The position numbers were made by a program, and so were the translations under genes. Shown piece after piece: positions 31,291 to 43,600 of a stretch of DNA of 64,000 nucleotides (positions are counted from its first letter, which is position 1; every line of letters starts with the position of its first letter). A model generated the notes under the pieces. It saw only the letters and a program-made list of their open reading frames with translations. It made no database searches and was not told the DNA's origin. The stretch lies in NCBI RefSeq assembly GCF_910591885.1, contig NW_025963548.1, positions 2,285,501-2,349,500 on the forward strand. Reading direction: 5' to 3'. Source of the DNA: Bombus terrestris. Its lineage: Eukaryota > Arthropoda > Insecta > Hymenoptera > Apidae.

Positions 31291-33314
31291 AATGGAGAGA
31301 TTGGAAATCATGATACCTATTTTCGATGGATATTTACGGTATGTGGAAGCAAAGAATAACGATGTTTCTCAAGTATAGAGAATGCAAGATTGTCACAACT
31401 AGGGTGAAAACAGAAACAAACAGTGAAGACTGGGACAAAAAGGATCCGAAGGCAATAAATATAATTTATAGTGCCATCACAAACAGACAGTTGGAATATA
31501 TTAGAGAAGAAAAAACGGCGTATGAGATAGTAAAAAAGTTTGATGAAATGTACTTGAAAGAGTCGACGGCACTACAGGTCGTATGCAGAAGGAGATTGGA
31601 AAACATAAAACTTGAGAACTACAGTGATTCAGCATCGTTCTTTAGCGATTTCGAAAAATTAATAAACGAATTAAAATGTGCGGGTGCACAAGTGAGTGAG
31701 AGGGAAAAACTAACTTACATGCTGAATACGTTACCCGAAGGATACAGCTACATAGCGGATATAATAGATGCACTGAAAGCCGAAAATCAAACGGTAGCGT
31801 ATATAAAAAATAAAATTGAAATAGCGGAGAAGAAAAATAAGTCCAATCGAGGAGAAATGCAAACCAACGCCTTTTCTGCAAAAAAGGAAGGATGCTTCAG
31901 ATGTGGAGGAGTAGGACATTTTGCGATAGAGTGTCAAAATGGCGTCGAAGCGGGAAGCAGTAACAGTTTTTGGCGTGGGTCAACACGTGGTCGCAGCAGT
32001 GGAAGAGGAAACAAAGGAAATACGAGCAGGGGACGTGGAAATTTCCATCGTCAATCAACAACCGGCATGAGCGAGCATGGTAACTCAAGATCAGGCACAT
32101 GGATACCAACGGCGCACGCAGCACACAGCGGCGAGGCGAACGAGATAAGTAATAATGAAGTAATGTGGCTATTAGATAGCGGTTGCACAGATCACATGAT
32201 TATCAACGTAAATTATTTCGATAAATCTATTGACCTTAAGGAACCGGTAAATATATATTTAGGCGATAATAGATCGATAAAGGCAACAAAAGTAGGGAAT
32301 GTTATAAGTTATTTTGAAGCATTTGGAAAGCAAAATGAAATAAATATGAATAATGTTTTTTACGCGAAAGAAATGTCCGCAAACTTGATTAGTTTAGGCA
32401 AGTTAACAGATAATAAAAACACGGTTATTTCAAAAAGAAATAATGCAAAAGTAATAGATGAGGACAATAAGCTTACAGCGGTAGCGGTTAAAGAAAAGGG
32501 AACATATAAAATCAAATGTATATTGGAAGGGAAGGAGCACTTAGCAAACAGCGCCGAACGTAGTGGTATGAGTAAAAAGGAAAGATGGCATAGGATGTTA
32601 GGGCACGTAAATTTTAAATATTTAAATATCTTGGTTAAAGAGCAGCTAGTTACTGGTATACCGAAAGAATTTGAGAAGGAATTTTTGAAATATAGGGTGT
32701 GTATAGGAATTAAAATGCACAATTTACCATTCAAAAATAATCGAACCAAGGCTAGGGAGATAATGGAAATTATTCATACGGTCGTGTGCGGTCCCTTTAA
32801 GACTACCGGATTCAATGAAGAGAAATATTTCATCTCATTTAACGATGATTATAGCAGAATAGCTAGAATTTATTGTATAAAATCGAAGGGTGAGGTCTTT
32901 GATTGTTTCGTATAGTTTGTAAATGAAGCCGAGAATTTAACGAGTAAGAGGTATAAAATATTGAGATGTGATAATGGAAAAGAGTATTTGAATGATCGAA
33001 TTTATAAATTTGCTAGGGATAAAGGTATCAGAATAAATAACTGCCCAACCTACGTACATGAATTAAACGGGACAACGGAAAGGTATAATAGAACAGTGCT
33101 GGACATGGCGCGTTGCTTGTTAGCGGAAGCGAAAGTACATAAAAGGTACTGGCTGGAAATAGATTGGACAGCGGTATACTTGAAGAATCGAATATTGGCA
33201 AATACTATAGAGAGAAAGACACCTTTTGAAATATTCTTCGGGAGAAAACCAAGTGTTGAAAATCTACATCTATATGGATGTAATGTTTTTGTAAGAACAA
33301 AAGAGAGTTTCTAA
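31291..33314 (+). pseudogene. Copia-2 gag, protease and integrase, interrupted
   Basis: Gag starts at 31291 (MERLEIMIPIFDG), but a frame change within the first ~15 codons separates it from the long frame at 31326-32915. That frame carries the knuckle CFRCGGVGHFAIEC, an RG-rich tail, protease WLLDSGCTDH, and integrase zinc-finger and N-terminal core (WHRMLGHVNF, VVCGPFKTTGF, FNDDYSR). A TAG at 32913 interrupts integrase, which continues at 32961-33314 (RCDNGKEYL, NGTTERYNRT). The copia gag-pol product should be one polyprotein, so this copy is defective unless read-through occurs. Confidence 0.88.
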
Positions 33315-33434
33315 ATGGGATAAGAAGGCAGATATGGGAATTTAGTTTGGATATAGTGAAGTAGGTTACAGAGTCTTATTAGGTGGGAAAATAACAATAG
33401 CGAGACATGTAGAGGTCATAGAAACAGACAAAAA

Positions 33435-35000
33435 ATGTATCGGTTTTGTGGAGAATTCATTCATAAAGATAACGATGACATTGAGGATAATGATTTATTG
33501 GTAAACATGAATAAGGAAGAGTTAGAAAGTAGGGAAGATGAAAATGATAACAGTCTTGAAAGCTTAAACATCCCTGGCAGATCTACACGTAATAAGAGAA
33601 CTCCAGTAAGATATCCAGAAAAAGAAAACATTAGTGAAATCCATGCAAATTATTGTAGTGTAGATATCCCTTGTACATTTGAGGAGGCGATTTGTTGTGA
33701 AGATAGTGAAGATTGGAAACAAGCTATGGATAAGGAAATAGAATGTCTTTATAAGAATAAAACTTGGAAATTGGTAGAAAGGGTAAAAGGCAAAGACGTA
33801 TTAGATGTAAAATGGGTGTACACGAGAAAATCAGATGACAGGTATAAGGCTAGATTAGTGGTAAGAGGATTCCAACAAAGAAACGTAGCTGATGACATAT
33901 ACTTCCCAGTAGCGAGTAATCAGACCTTTAAGATATTGCTATCATATTGTTGTCAAAATGGATTAATTATTGAGCAAATGGATGTAGAAACTGCCTTTTT
34001 AAATGGTGAAGTAACCTCGGAGGTATATGTAAATCAACCAAAGGGATATGCGGACGGAACGAATAGAGTTTGTAAACTATCGAAAGCGCTGTATGGGTTA
34101 AAAGAAAGTCCAAGGGACTGATATGAGTGTTTTGATAAGTATGTGACGAGATTGGGTTTTAAAAAGAATAACATAGAGTTGTGCCTATATACACATGGAG
34201 AGGGAGAAATTGTTGCATATTTGCTAATATATGTAGACGATTTGCTAATTTGTAGTAAAAACAAAAGGAAGATACAAAGTGTAAAGAAGTTACTAACTAA
34301 TAGATTTGAAATGAAAGATTTAGGTGAAGTCAAAGAATAGAGAGGATATTGGATGCAAAAATTTAATTGGCGCATTGTTGTATGTTAGTGTAAATACCAG
34401 ACCCGATATGAGTTATAGTGTGAATTATTTGAGTAGATTTCAAGATTGTTGTAATGAGATACATTTTAAATATGCTTTGCGAATATTGAAATATTTGTAC
34501 CGGACTAGAGATTTAAGATTAGCTTATAAAAGGAATGAGAAATGTGAAACGATAGATTGTTATGTGGACGCTGATTGGGCAGGAGATCATTTAGATAGGA
34601 ACTCGACTTCTGGATATGTAATTAGATTGTATGGAAATGTAATTGGTTGGAAGTCTAATAAAACAAAGGTGTGTGACAAAAGCCTCGACGTATGCAGAGA
34701 ATGTAGCTCTATCGGAAGCGGTGAGTGAATTAATGTCTATTAGGGAAATTATGAAAATCTTCAATGTAAATCTAGACGATAACCCTGTAAAAATTTATGA
34801 GGATAACTTTGGAGTGATAGCAAAGTTAAATTGGAAATTTTACAAAAACTTCTAAACACATTGAAGTTCATTACCATTATGTTCACGAGTGCTTAAAGGA
34901 GAACAAGATAAACATGTTTAAAGTTATTACAGGCGAAAATACTGCGGATATTTTTACGAAGGCACTGTGTACAGAGAGAGAAATTCGAAAGGTTTAGGTC
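33435..35000 (+). pseudogene. Copia-2 reverse transcriptase and RNase H, interrupted
   Basis: RT motifs are present in order: WVYTRKSDDRYKARLVVRGF, QMDVETAFLNGEV (first catalytic Asp intact), LSKALYGLKES, and YVDDLLICSKN. A TGA at 34119 and a frame change near 34337 break it. Comparison with Copia-4 shows that sequence after EVKE is missing at about 34340. RNase H (CYVDADWAGD, ALSEAVSELM with a changed frame near 34660) follows to about 35000. Confidence 0.85.
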
Positions 35001-35118
35001 ATGGATGAATGTAAACTAAGAGAAATGTAGATAAAGCAATAAGTGTTAAAGTTTCTGTTACGTAATTCGTCAAAGCATGTAAATACGATTAAGTGTACAG
35101 TATAAATGTAAGGAGGCG

Positions 35119-35362
35119 TGTTCGGATCATGATACATTTAAACTGTACATGTAAATGTGCGTGTAAGCGTCAGAGGACTTCCAGGCCTTAGTTGGGACAA
35201 AAGACAAGAGTCAGGCGTTAGAAGTATCTGGAGGAGCCGGTTGACAACAAGCGTGCGTGCGAGTAGGGTTTAGGGTCTTTAGAGTATAAGATATATGTAT
35301 AACAGTTGTGTGCTAAATAAAGGGAAATATTTGTATTTCCGAATCCATTCTATATCTTTTCA
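35119..35362 (+). repeat. Copia-2 3' LTR
   Basis: It is 244 bp, starts TGTTCGGATCATGATAC and ends CTTTTCA, and is preceded by the purine tract AAGGAGG. The flank after it is ATTCC in satellite DNA. Confidence 0.9.
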
Positions 35363-38300
35363 ATTCCTGAACATGCAAAATTGCATTTTGGCAGGTTTTG
35401 GCAGAGACCAGAGTTGACATAGCTCAAACAAACTGATGAGTAATGTAACTGTAGCAAATGTAGAGTATAAGGCGTATCGAATTGTCGACATATGTGCAAA
35501 ACAAGCGGAGAGACCTTGAAAGCAATATTTAAGCATTAATAGCAAAAACTGCAATTATGCTAGAATTTACAGGGTCCAGAGTTGGCATAGCACAAACCGG
35601 CTGATTTGGCATCAGATGTGGAATATAAGGCGCATCGTATGGCCAACGTTTCTGCAAAACAAGCGGAGATACCTCGATTCGAATATGTAAGCATTAATAT
35701 CCAAAACTGCAATCACGCTGGATTTCACCGAGTCCAGTCTTGACAATGTGCAAACTGTCTGATGTGTGCTGTATTTGGCAGCAAATGTGGAGTATAACAT
35801 GCGTCCTATTGTGAACATACTTACTATGAAAACGGAGATACATTCACTTGAATATTAGGCTTGAATGTGCAAAACTACAAATACGCTGGATTTGACTCGT
35901 TCCGTATTTAACATGGCTTAAACCAGATGAAGCGCCCAGTGTATGGCAGTCGATGTGGAATATAACGCGCACCGTTTTGTCGACATATCTGCTATAGGAA
36001 CTGAGTCACGTCGATCTGAATATTGAACCCTGATCATGCATTACTGCATTTACGCTTGATTTCTCAGGGTCCGGATTTGACATAGCGCAAACCAGATGAT
36101 GTGAGCTGTATTTAGTAGCAACTACGGAGTATAAAGCGCATCGAATTTTCCACATATCAGCAATCGAAACGGAGATTCGTTGATTTGATTATTTAGGTTT
36201 GATAATGCAAAACTGCAGTTGCGTTGGGTTTGACCGGACCAGAGTGGACATAGCGCTAATTGGATGATATAGGTTTAATTTGCAAGAAATGTGGAATACA
36301 AGGCAAATCGTATTGTCGACACATTTCCAACAGTAACGGAGATGCGTGGATTTGAATATATAATAATTTGTATGAAAAACTGCAATTACGCTGGATTTGT
36401 CGGTGATCGGAGATGACATAGTTTAAATCGAATGATGTGCACTGTATTGGCAGCAAATGTGCAGTATAACCTGAGTCGAATTGTCGGCAAATCTGTAACA
36501 GAATCGTAGATACGTTGATTTGAATATTTATGCAGAAATTTGCAAAACTGCAATTACGCGGGTTTAACACGGGCCAGAGTTGACATAGCGCCAGCCACTA
36601 ATGTGCGCTGTATTTGGCAGCAAATATGGAGTGGATGTCGGCACATATGCTATAGAGGCGGAGACACATTGATCTGAACGTTTATTCCTGAGTATGCAAA
36701 ACTACAATTACGCTGCACTTCACAGGGTCCAGAATCGACATAGCGCAAAGCGGCTGATGTGTGCTGTATTTGGCAACAATTTTGGCGTATAACACGCTTT
36801 ACGTTGTCGGCATATCTGCAACGGAAGCGGAGATACGTTGATTAGAATATTTCAGCCTGACTATGCAAAGCTGAAACTTCGTTGGATTTATCGGAGACCA
36901 GAGATGACATAGCTCAAAGCAGCTGATGTGGGCTGTATTTGGCAGCAACTGTGGAGTATAAGATGCATCGAGTTCTCAGCATGTGTGCTATAAAAGAGGA
37001 GAAAAGTTGATTCAAATATCTGAGACCGAATATGTAAAACAGCAATTACGCTGCATGTACAAGGTCCAGAGTTGACACAGCGCAAACCAGTTAATGCGCC
37101 CTGTATTCGGCAGCAAATGTGGAGTATAACGCGTATCGAATTTTCGGCACATCAGCAAGAGATGCGGAGATACGTCGGTTTGAATGCATAATACTGAATA
37201 TACAAAACTGAAAATACGCTGGATCTGGCTAGGTCTAGGTTTTGCATAGCTCAAACCTGATTGTGTTCACTGCATCTGGCAGCAAATGTGGAGTGTAGCG
37301 TGCATCGTATTTCCGACATACATAATATGTATACAGCTAATAACAGCGCAATGTTTTCCAATGGAGGATTCAGCCTATGTAAGCAGAACTGCAATTACAT
37401 TGGGTTTCACAGGATACACAGATGACATAGCACAAACCCTCCGATGTGTGATAAATTTGGGAGCCAATGTGGAGTATAACACACATAAATTCATCGTCAT
37501 ATCTGCATTAGAAACAGAGATACGTAGATTTGAATATTTAAGCCTGAATATTCATAACTGCATATTCGCTGCATTTCACACGGTCCAGAGTTAACTTAGC
37601 GCCAGCCCACTGATGTGCGCTCTATTTGGCAGCATATGTGGAGCTACCGCGCATAGCATTTTCGACATATATTCAATACCAGTGCAGCAGCTGAAAAGTC
37701 GCATCCCGGATGATGCGCGCTGTATTTGGTAGTAAATGTGGAATACAACTTGCATAGTCTTGTCGAAATATCTGTAATAGGAACGAAGATACCATCATTT
37801 GAATATTTAAGCCTGAATATGCAAATTTGCAATTACACAGAATTTGATCGGGTCCAGAGTTGACGTGGCACAAACCGGCTGATTTGGCAGCATATGTGCA
37901 GTATTATGCGCATCGAATGGTCGTCATTTGAGCTCTTGAGGCGGAGATACGTGGATTTCAATATTTCGGACTGAATATGCAAAACTGCAAATACGCTGGA
38001 TTTGACACGGTCCAGAATTGACATTGCGCATACTGGCAGATATGCGCTGTAGCGGTTTATTTGAACATTTAGGCATGAATATGCGAAACTACAATCATGC
38101 CGGCTTTGACTGAAACCAGAGAGGACATAACGGAAACAGGCTGGTGTGCGCTGCATTTGGCAAGAAATGTGGGGTACGGAGATACGTTGATTTGATTATT
38201 AGTGCATGAGTATCCAAAATTGCAATTGCGCTGGATTTAACAATGGTCAGAATCGACATAGCGCAAACCGGCTGATGAGTAATACATTTGGCAGTACGAC

Positions 38301-38385
38301 GCTAACTGGAATTGTGGACATATCTGCAACGGAATCGGAAATAGCTTGATTTGAATATTTAATCCTGAAAATGGAAAGCGCTAAC
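35363..38385 (-). repeat. Satellite array, inverted counterpart of 22139-25415
   Basis: These ~168-bp monomers, in reverse orientation, follow the same order as the left arm; 35363-35440 is the reverse complement of about 25345-25420. It is about 250 bp shorter than the left arm, which carries at least one additional monomer (about 23366-23535). Confidence 0.88.
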
Positions 38386-38768
38386 AACTCTACTCTCAGC
38401 AACGCTGACACCTCTCACAACTCGACAACGCTAACAACTCCACTCTCAACAACGCTAACAACTCTCGCAACTCGACAGCGCTAACAACTCTACTCTTCGA
38501 CTCCTCGATTAACTCTGACCTCTCGACTCACTCCTATTTCTCGATCAACCGTTCAACGCTTCTCGATCATCCAATCTTTAAAGTTAAATCGTCCCCTACC
38601 ATTAGCGTTAGTTTTTCCATCTCTCTAACTCCATTCTGTTAACGCTCAGCAAGTACAAGGTGACTTTAGTCACATACGCTTTCTCCCCGATGTAAAGTAA
38701 CAACCGAAGGACAGACGACATTGTTTTGATCGATTTCTAATGAGGCTTTTTCCTCACGATACTACAAT
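38386..38768 (-). repeat. Inverted copy of the 360-bp insert with CGCTAACAAC minisatellite
   Basis: It is the reverse complement of 21779-22138 including the flanking satellite junctions. The minisatellite part (38386-38490) has a different unit number. Confidence 0.7.
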
Positions 38769-39795
38769 ATGTTGACTTGAATATTTAAGCCTGAATATGC
38801 AAAACTGCAATTGCGCTGAGGTTGGCTGCGTCCACACGTTACATAACTCAAACCAGGTAATATGCACTGTATTTGGCAGCGAATATGGAGTATAACGCGC
38901 TTCGTGCTGTCGGCATATTTGCAATGCAAACGGCTATACGGTGATTTGAATAGTTAAGCATGAATATGCAAAACAGCAATTTCGCTGGATTTGACAGAGC
39001 CCGGAGTTGACATAGTACAAACCTGCTGATGTGTGCTGCATGTGACATCAGATGTGAAATGTAACGGACATCGAATTGTAGCCATATGTGCAATAGAAAC
39101 GGAGATACATTCATTTGAATATTTTAACCTGAATATGTAAAACTACAATTACGCTGGATTTGACAGGGACCAGAGTTGACATAGCGCAAACCAGCTGACA
39201 TGCAGTGCACATGACAGCAAATGTGACATATAACGCGCATCGAATTTTCCGAAAATGTTCCGTAGAAACGGACATACCATGATTTGAATATTTACGACTG
39301 CAGACGCAATACTACAATTGCGATGGATGTTTCAAGGACCAGATCTGATATAGCTGTAACCAGCTAATGTGCGGAGTATCTGAGTGCAAACATTAATTGT
39401 AACGCGCTATTTATAGTCGAAATACATGCAATAGAAGCGGAGATATGTTTTTGTGAATATGTAAGCCTGAATATGCGCAACAGCAATTACGCTGTGTTTG
39501 ACGGAGCCCAGAGTTGACCGCAAACTTGCTGATGTGCGCTGGTTATGACATGGGATATGAAATATAACGGGCGTCGCATTGTAGCCATTTGCCCTATAGA
39601 AACGGAGATACATTCATTTGAATATTTTAACCTGAATATGCAAAACTACAATTACGCTTGATATGTCAAGGACCAGAGATGATATAGTAGCTCGAGCCAG
39701 CTGAAGTGCGCTGTATTTGGCAGCCAATGAGGAGTATATCTCGCACCTAATCGACGACAAATCTGCAATTGCAGCGATGATACGTTTTATTTAAA
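38769..39795 (-). repeat. Satellite array downstream of F-box copy 2, about 6 monomers
   Basis: The reverse-oriented array is longer than its mirror at 21240-21778 (about 1030 versus 540 bp), so monomer number changed after duplication. Confidence 0.85.
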
Positions 39796-39869
39796 ATTCA
39801 ATAATGGGCCTATTACGATACAGATAGTATTATCGTGACTGAAACACATTGCCGTTTCACTAAAACCAT

Positions 39870-39875
39870 TTTATT
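39870..39875 (-). terminator. Poly(A) signal of F-box copy 2
   Basis: AATAAA on the minus strand at the same distance from the stop codon as in copies 1 and 3. Confidence 0.55.
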
Positions 39876-39963
39876 TCAAGCTTCACTCTACAGTTCTGAA
39901 TCCGGAGCAGACCGTTTCAAGTTCTTGCAAGAGCAAGCAGTCAAATTAAGGTACTTACACGAG

Positions 39964-40402
39964 TTAGAGAGAAATACATTTTATTGGTCCAACATCGATA
40001 GGGCGATCTCGCATCCAAATTTTCGGAGGACCGCGTAACCTTCCAACGACGACCGCCGTACGAGCAGCGGATAAGCTTATTTCGTGCCTTAGGCTGCCCT
40101 CACCACGTCCTCTACTTCTTGATTCTTGGTTGGTAGCTTTAGCGGCTGCAGTTCCGAGAAATTGCATCTTGACCCGCTTTCTCGTATGCCTCATGTGACG
40201 TCTCGCTTTCTGCCGTGGACACTTGTCAGATCTACATACGTTGAACGATTTGCGCGATACAAGCGCGGCGCTCTGCAGGGACGAGGGATCCAATTTTCGA
40301 AGTATCAAGTGCAAAACCTCCAGTGGTAGTTCGGAAATGATATCTACCTTACTTGGCACGAACAAGCCAACGACGCGTAGCAGAGATCTAAAGAAATTCC
40401 AT
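39964..40402 (-). pseudogene. F-box copy 2, inverted, start codon out of frame
   Basis: From the equivalent ATG (40400-40402) the frame reads MEFL and stops, because one base is inserted in a T-rich run compared with copies 1 and 3. After that the frame is open to the normal end, including the whole F-box (LPLEVLHLILRKLDPSSLQS, ...RKSFNVC) and an IKCISL terminus. The next in-frame ATG lies after the F-box. Several replacements distinguish it (W to S in the RKW motif, basic residues lost). The promoter is fully conserved, so it could still be transcribed as an untranslated or truncated RNA. Confidence 0.75.
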
Positions 40403-40427
40403 GTTGCTTCTATTGTGGCGCGAGCAC

Positions 40428-40462
40428 GACTGACGGTCTGGCTGAGAATGAATTCTTATATA
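40428..40462 (-). promoter_or_regulatory. Core promoter of F-box copy 2
   Basis: TATATAAG (minus strand, 40455-40462) and TCAGTC (40428-40433), again 31 bp apart, although the 10 bases between them next to TATA have changed. Confidence 0.7.
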
Positions 40463-40667
40463 TGTGCCGTTCGTCACGGTGCACTGCGAGTTCCGGCTCC
40501 GGTGAGAGTCCTGGACAGTCAGAATCGATCGCATGTGCATGTATCTTCATATAGATCTGGTTCACATTATGATTAGTGTTAGATGCGTGAAACGAATCTT
40601 CATTTGGATTAGACGTTGTTGTTATGCAATAGAGCCGATATTCACTAGCGCGAATTTGATTTGAGGT

Positions 40668-43600
40668 GTATGGTAGCAATTTAGGTTTAAAAGCACAAGA
40701 GTATATTTAACTATGTAGTTTATTAAAATATACCCTACGTGTACACTAGTCGTATAATACACTTGTTGTCTTGATTCGTGATTACGAATAGATCGGCGCA
40801 AAGAAGTATCGACTTAACTGCTACTGCTCGTGTCATTCGATAACAAAGAATGCCTCGCTACCGTGTTCGCTATATTTATATGCGTCGGTGCTGACAAAAT
40901 GCGTTGGGATTTAAATTTCCAAGGTGTTCTCGAAAAATCACAACGGACGCTGAACTCTCGACCTTGATTACAAATGTTGACATTTCGGGTAGTTGACTCG
41001 AGGGCATATGATCACGACAAAGTCTACGGATTTTGATTAACCTTCGGTAACCACCTGAGGTTGTCGGATCTATAATAAACTCATCTTTCAGTAAACACGA
41101 TTTTTTGTGTAGCGGGTTCACTGGACCGAAACCGTTATGAAATTTACCGACGAGTGCCGCTACAGTACCCGCCTGCCAGTGTTAGCGTTACTTCTTCTTA
41201 TGTTTGTTTACCTATGTTAGCGCGGTGCTCTTGCTAACCGCCTAATTCAAACCCGTTTGAAAGCGATGAGGAAAACGAACTCTCCTGCCCGAACGTGTGG
41301 TATAATTGGTTCTTGCGTCTCAGTCGCTTTGTTGCGCTTGCTCGCTGCTTTGCGGTCGGAAGATTTTCCCAGGTAAAAATACGTGGTAGGTTTCTGCGCT
41401 CCTTTCCAGATGCTCAATATCTTCCGACACGATGAAGGCGGGTTTTAGACGATCTACGGAGACTTTCACGTTTTTGTCCTTCATCCGTATGGTAATGCTT
41501 TTCATCCCACGCTGTGTAACCTGATAGGGGCCATCGTATGGTGGTTGCAGTGGACCTCCGATTGCATCGTGGCGTACGAAAACGCACAGCGACGTTTCTA
41601 AATCGCGGAACATGAACGTTTTCTTTTCGCCGTGTCGTGAAATGGGCAGAGGTCTAATATCGCTCATTCGCTCACGCAGACAGTTTGCGAACTCCGCGTT
41701 GGCCGGTAGTTTTTCTGGTACAAAGAATTCTGCTGGCAATCGTATGTCCGTACCATAAATCATTTCGGCTGCCGTTGCGCTCAGGTCCTCCTTGATAGCG
41801 GTTCTAATGCCTAAAAGAACTATGGGAAGGCTTTCAACCCAGTTGCTCGAATTGTGGCATTTGATTGCGGCATTAAGCTGCCTGTGAAAGCGCTCTACCA
41901 TCCCGTTGGACGCGAGGTGGTAGGCTGTGGTACGCAAATGCTTAATGCCGAGCATCCGGCATAGTTCGTTTAAAAGACTGGATTCGAATTGGTGTCCTTG
42001 ATCGGTTGTTATTTTTGCTGGGACGACAAAACGCGGTATCCATGTGGAAAGAAGAGCCGAGGCAACGGTCGTCGCTTCCATATCTGGTATTGGAATCGCT
42101 TCGGGCCAACGTGAAAAACGGTCGATACATGTTAGACAATATCGGTAGCCTTGTGAATATTGCATGACGATGATGTCTAAATGTATATGCTCGAATCGTC
42201 CTGCGAGCTCTCCGAATGTTCCGGTCGGCGTTGATACGTGTCTCGTTATTTTACATTATTGACACGGGATGTATTGCCGTGTCCATGTTTGGCAATTTTT
42301 GTTTACCGCCGGCCAAACTATACGCGATTTTACGAATTTTTGGGTCGCGCGTATCCCTAGATGGGAAAGTCCGTGGAGCGAATTGAATACGTCGCGCCGC
42401 AAGGGTTTCGGTACGTACGGTCGTACGATGTCGCCTGATACGTCGCAGTATATTTCCGCGTCGTAATCCGGAAAACGAATTTTCTTAACCTGCAACGCGG
42501 ATATATCGGAGTTGATGATGTCGCGGAGCTCCTTGCCCATTTCTTGCGCGGCGGCGAGAGTTTTGTGATCCACGGATTTTCCTATGGCTTCGATGCGAGA
42601 TAGGGCGTCGGCTGCATTGTTATTCAGTCTTTTTATATGCCTTATATCGGTCGTGAACTGCCCGATCTAATCTAGTTGACGGAATTGTCTCGGCGAACAC
42701 CTGTCGGGATTCTGACTGAACGCATAGGTGTGGTGTTTGTGATCTATGAAAATAATGAAATTCCTCCCCTCTACGGCGTGTCTAAATCGCTTGACCGCGG
42801 TATACATAGCGAGTAATTCGCGATCGTACGCGCTATATTTTCGCTGCGCGAAATTTGAGGCTTTAGTTAAGAAACCCAACGGTTGCCAAGTGTCATTCGC
42901 GCGTTACTGCAACACCGCCCCTATTGCAAATTCGGTCGCGTCTACTGCGAGGCTGATGGGCGCGCCAGGTATAGGATGCCCTAACATCGTAGCGTCAGCT
43001 AGGGCGCGTTTTGACTCGCTAAAGCTCGTTTTGGCTTCCTCCGACTAAATAATGGGCATGTTGCCCTTTTTCGCCCCTTGTAACAAATCGTTGAGGGGTT
43101 GCAAAATTTTAGCTGCCCCCGGTATGAAACGTCGGTAAAAGTTAATCATACCGAGGTATCCGCGTAGTGCCTTGATGTTCGCGGGGAGCGGTGCTTCATT
43201 TATGGCTCTAACGCGATCGGCGAGCGGTTTCATTCCGTGCGCGTTTACCGTATGGCCTAGGAAGGCTATTTCATTAATGCCGAACTCGCACTTTGCGAGG
43301 ATGATTACTACGCCGTACTGGTTTAGACATTCGAACAAGATCCGCAAGTGCCCGCGGTGCTGCTCCTCGGTTTCCGAAGCTACCAAGAAGTCATCTATGT
43401 ACGCGTAAACGAAATCTAAGCCTCGCGTGATTACGTCGACAAATCTTTGACACGTTTGCGCGGCGTTTCGAAGCCCAAACATCATGTTGTTTGCCTCGAA
43501 AAGGCCGAATGGTGTCGAAATCGCGGTTTTTGTAACGTCCTCAGGCGCGATTGAGATTTGATGGTAGGCGCGCAATAAATCAATTTTTCAGAATATTCGC

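Larger units (their letters stand above)
30873..35362 (+). mobile_element. Copia-2: near full-length Ty1/copia element with coding damage
   Basis: LTRs of 244 bp lie at 30873-31116 and 35119-35362. The order is gag, protease, integrase, RT, RNase H, as in Ty1/copia. Several stops and frame changes and a deletion near 34340 break the polyprotein. The left flank is the CMTR1 pseudogene (AATTC) and the right flank is satellite (ATTCC). The flanks do not form a clean target duplication with each other, which suggests the two ends come from different insertions. Confidence 0.9.
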
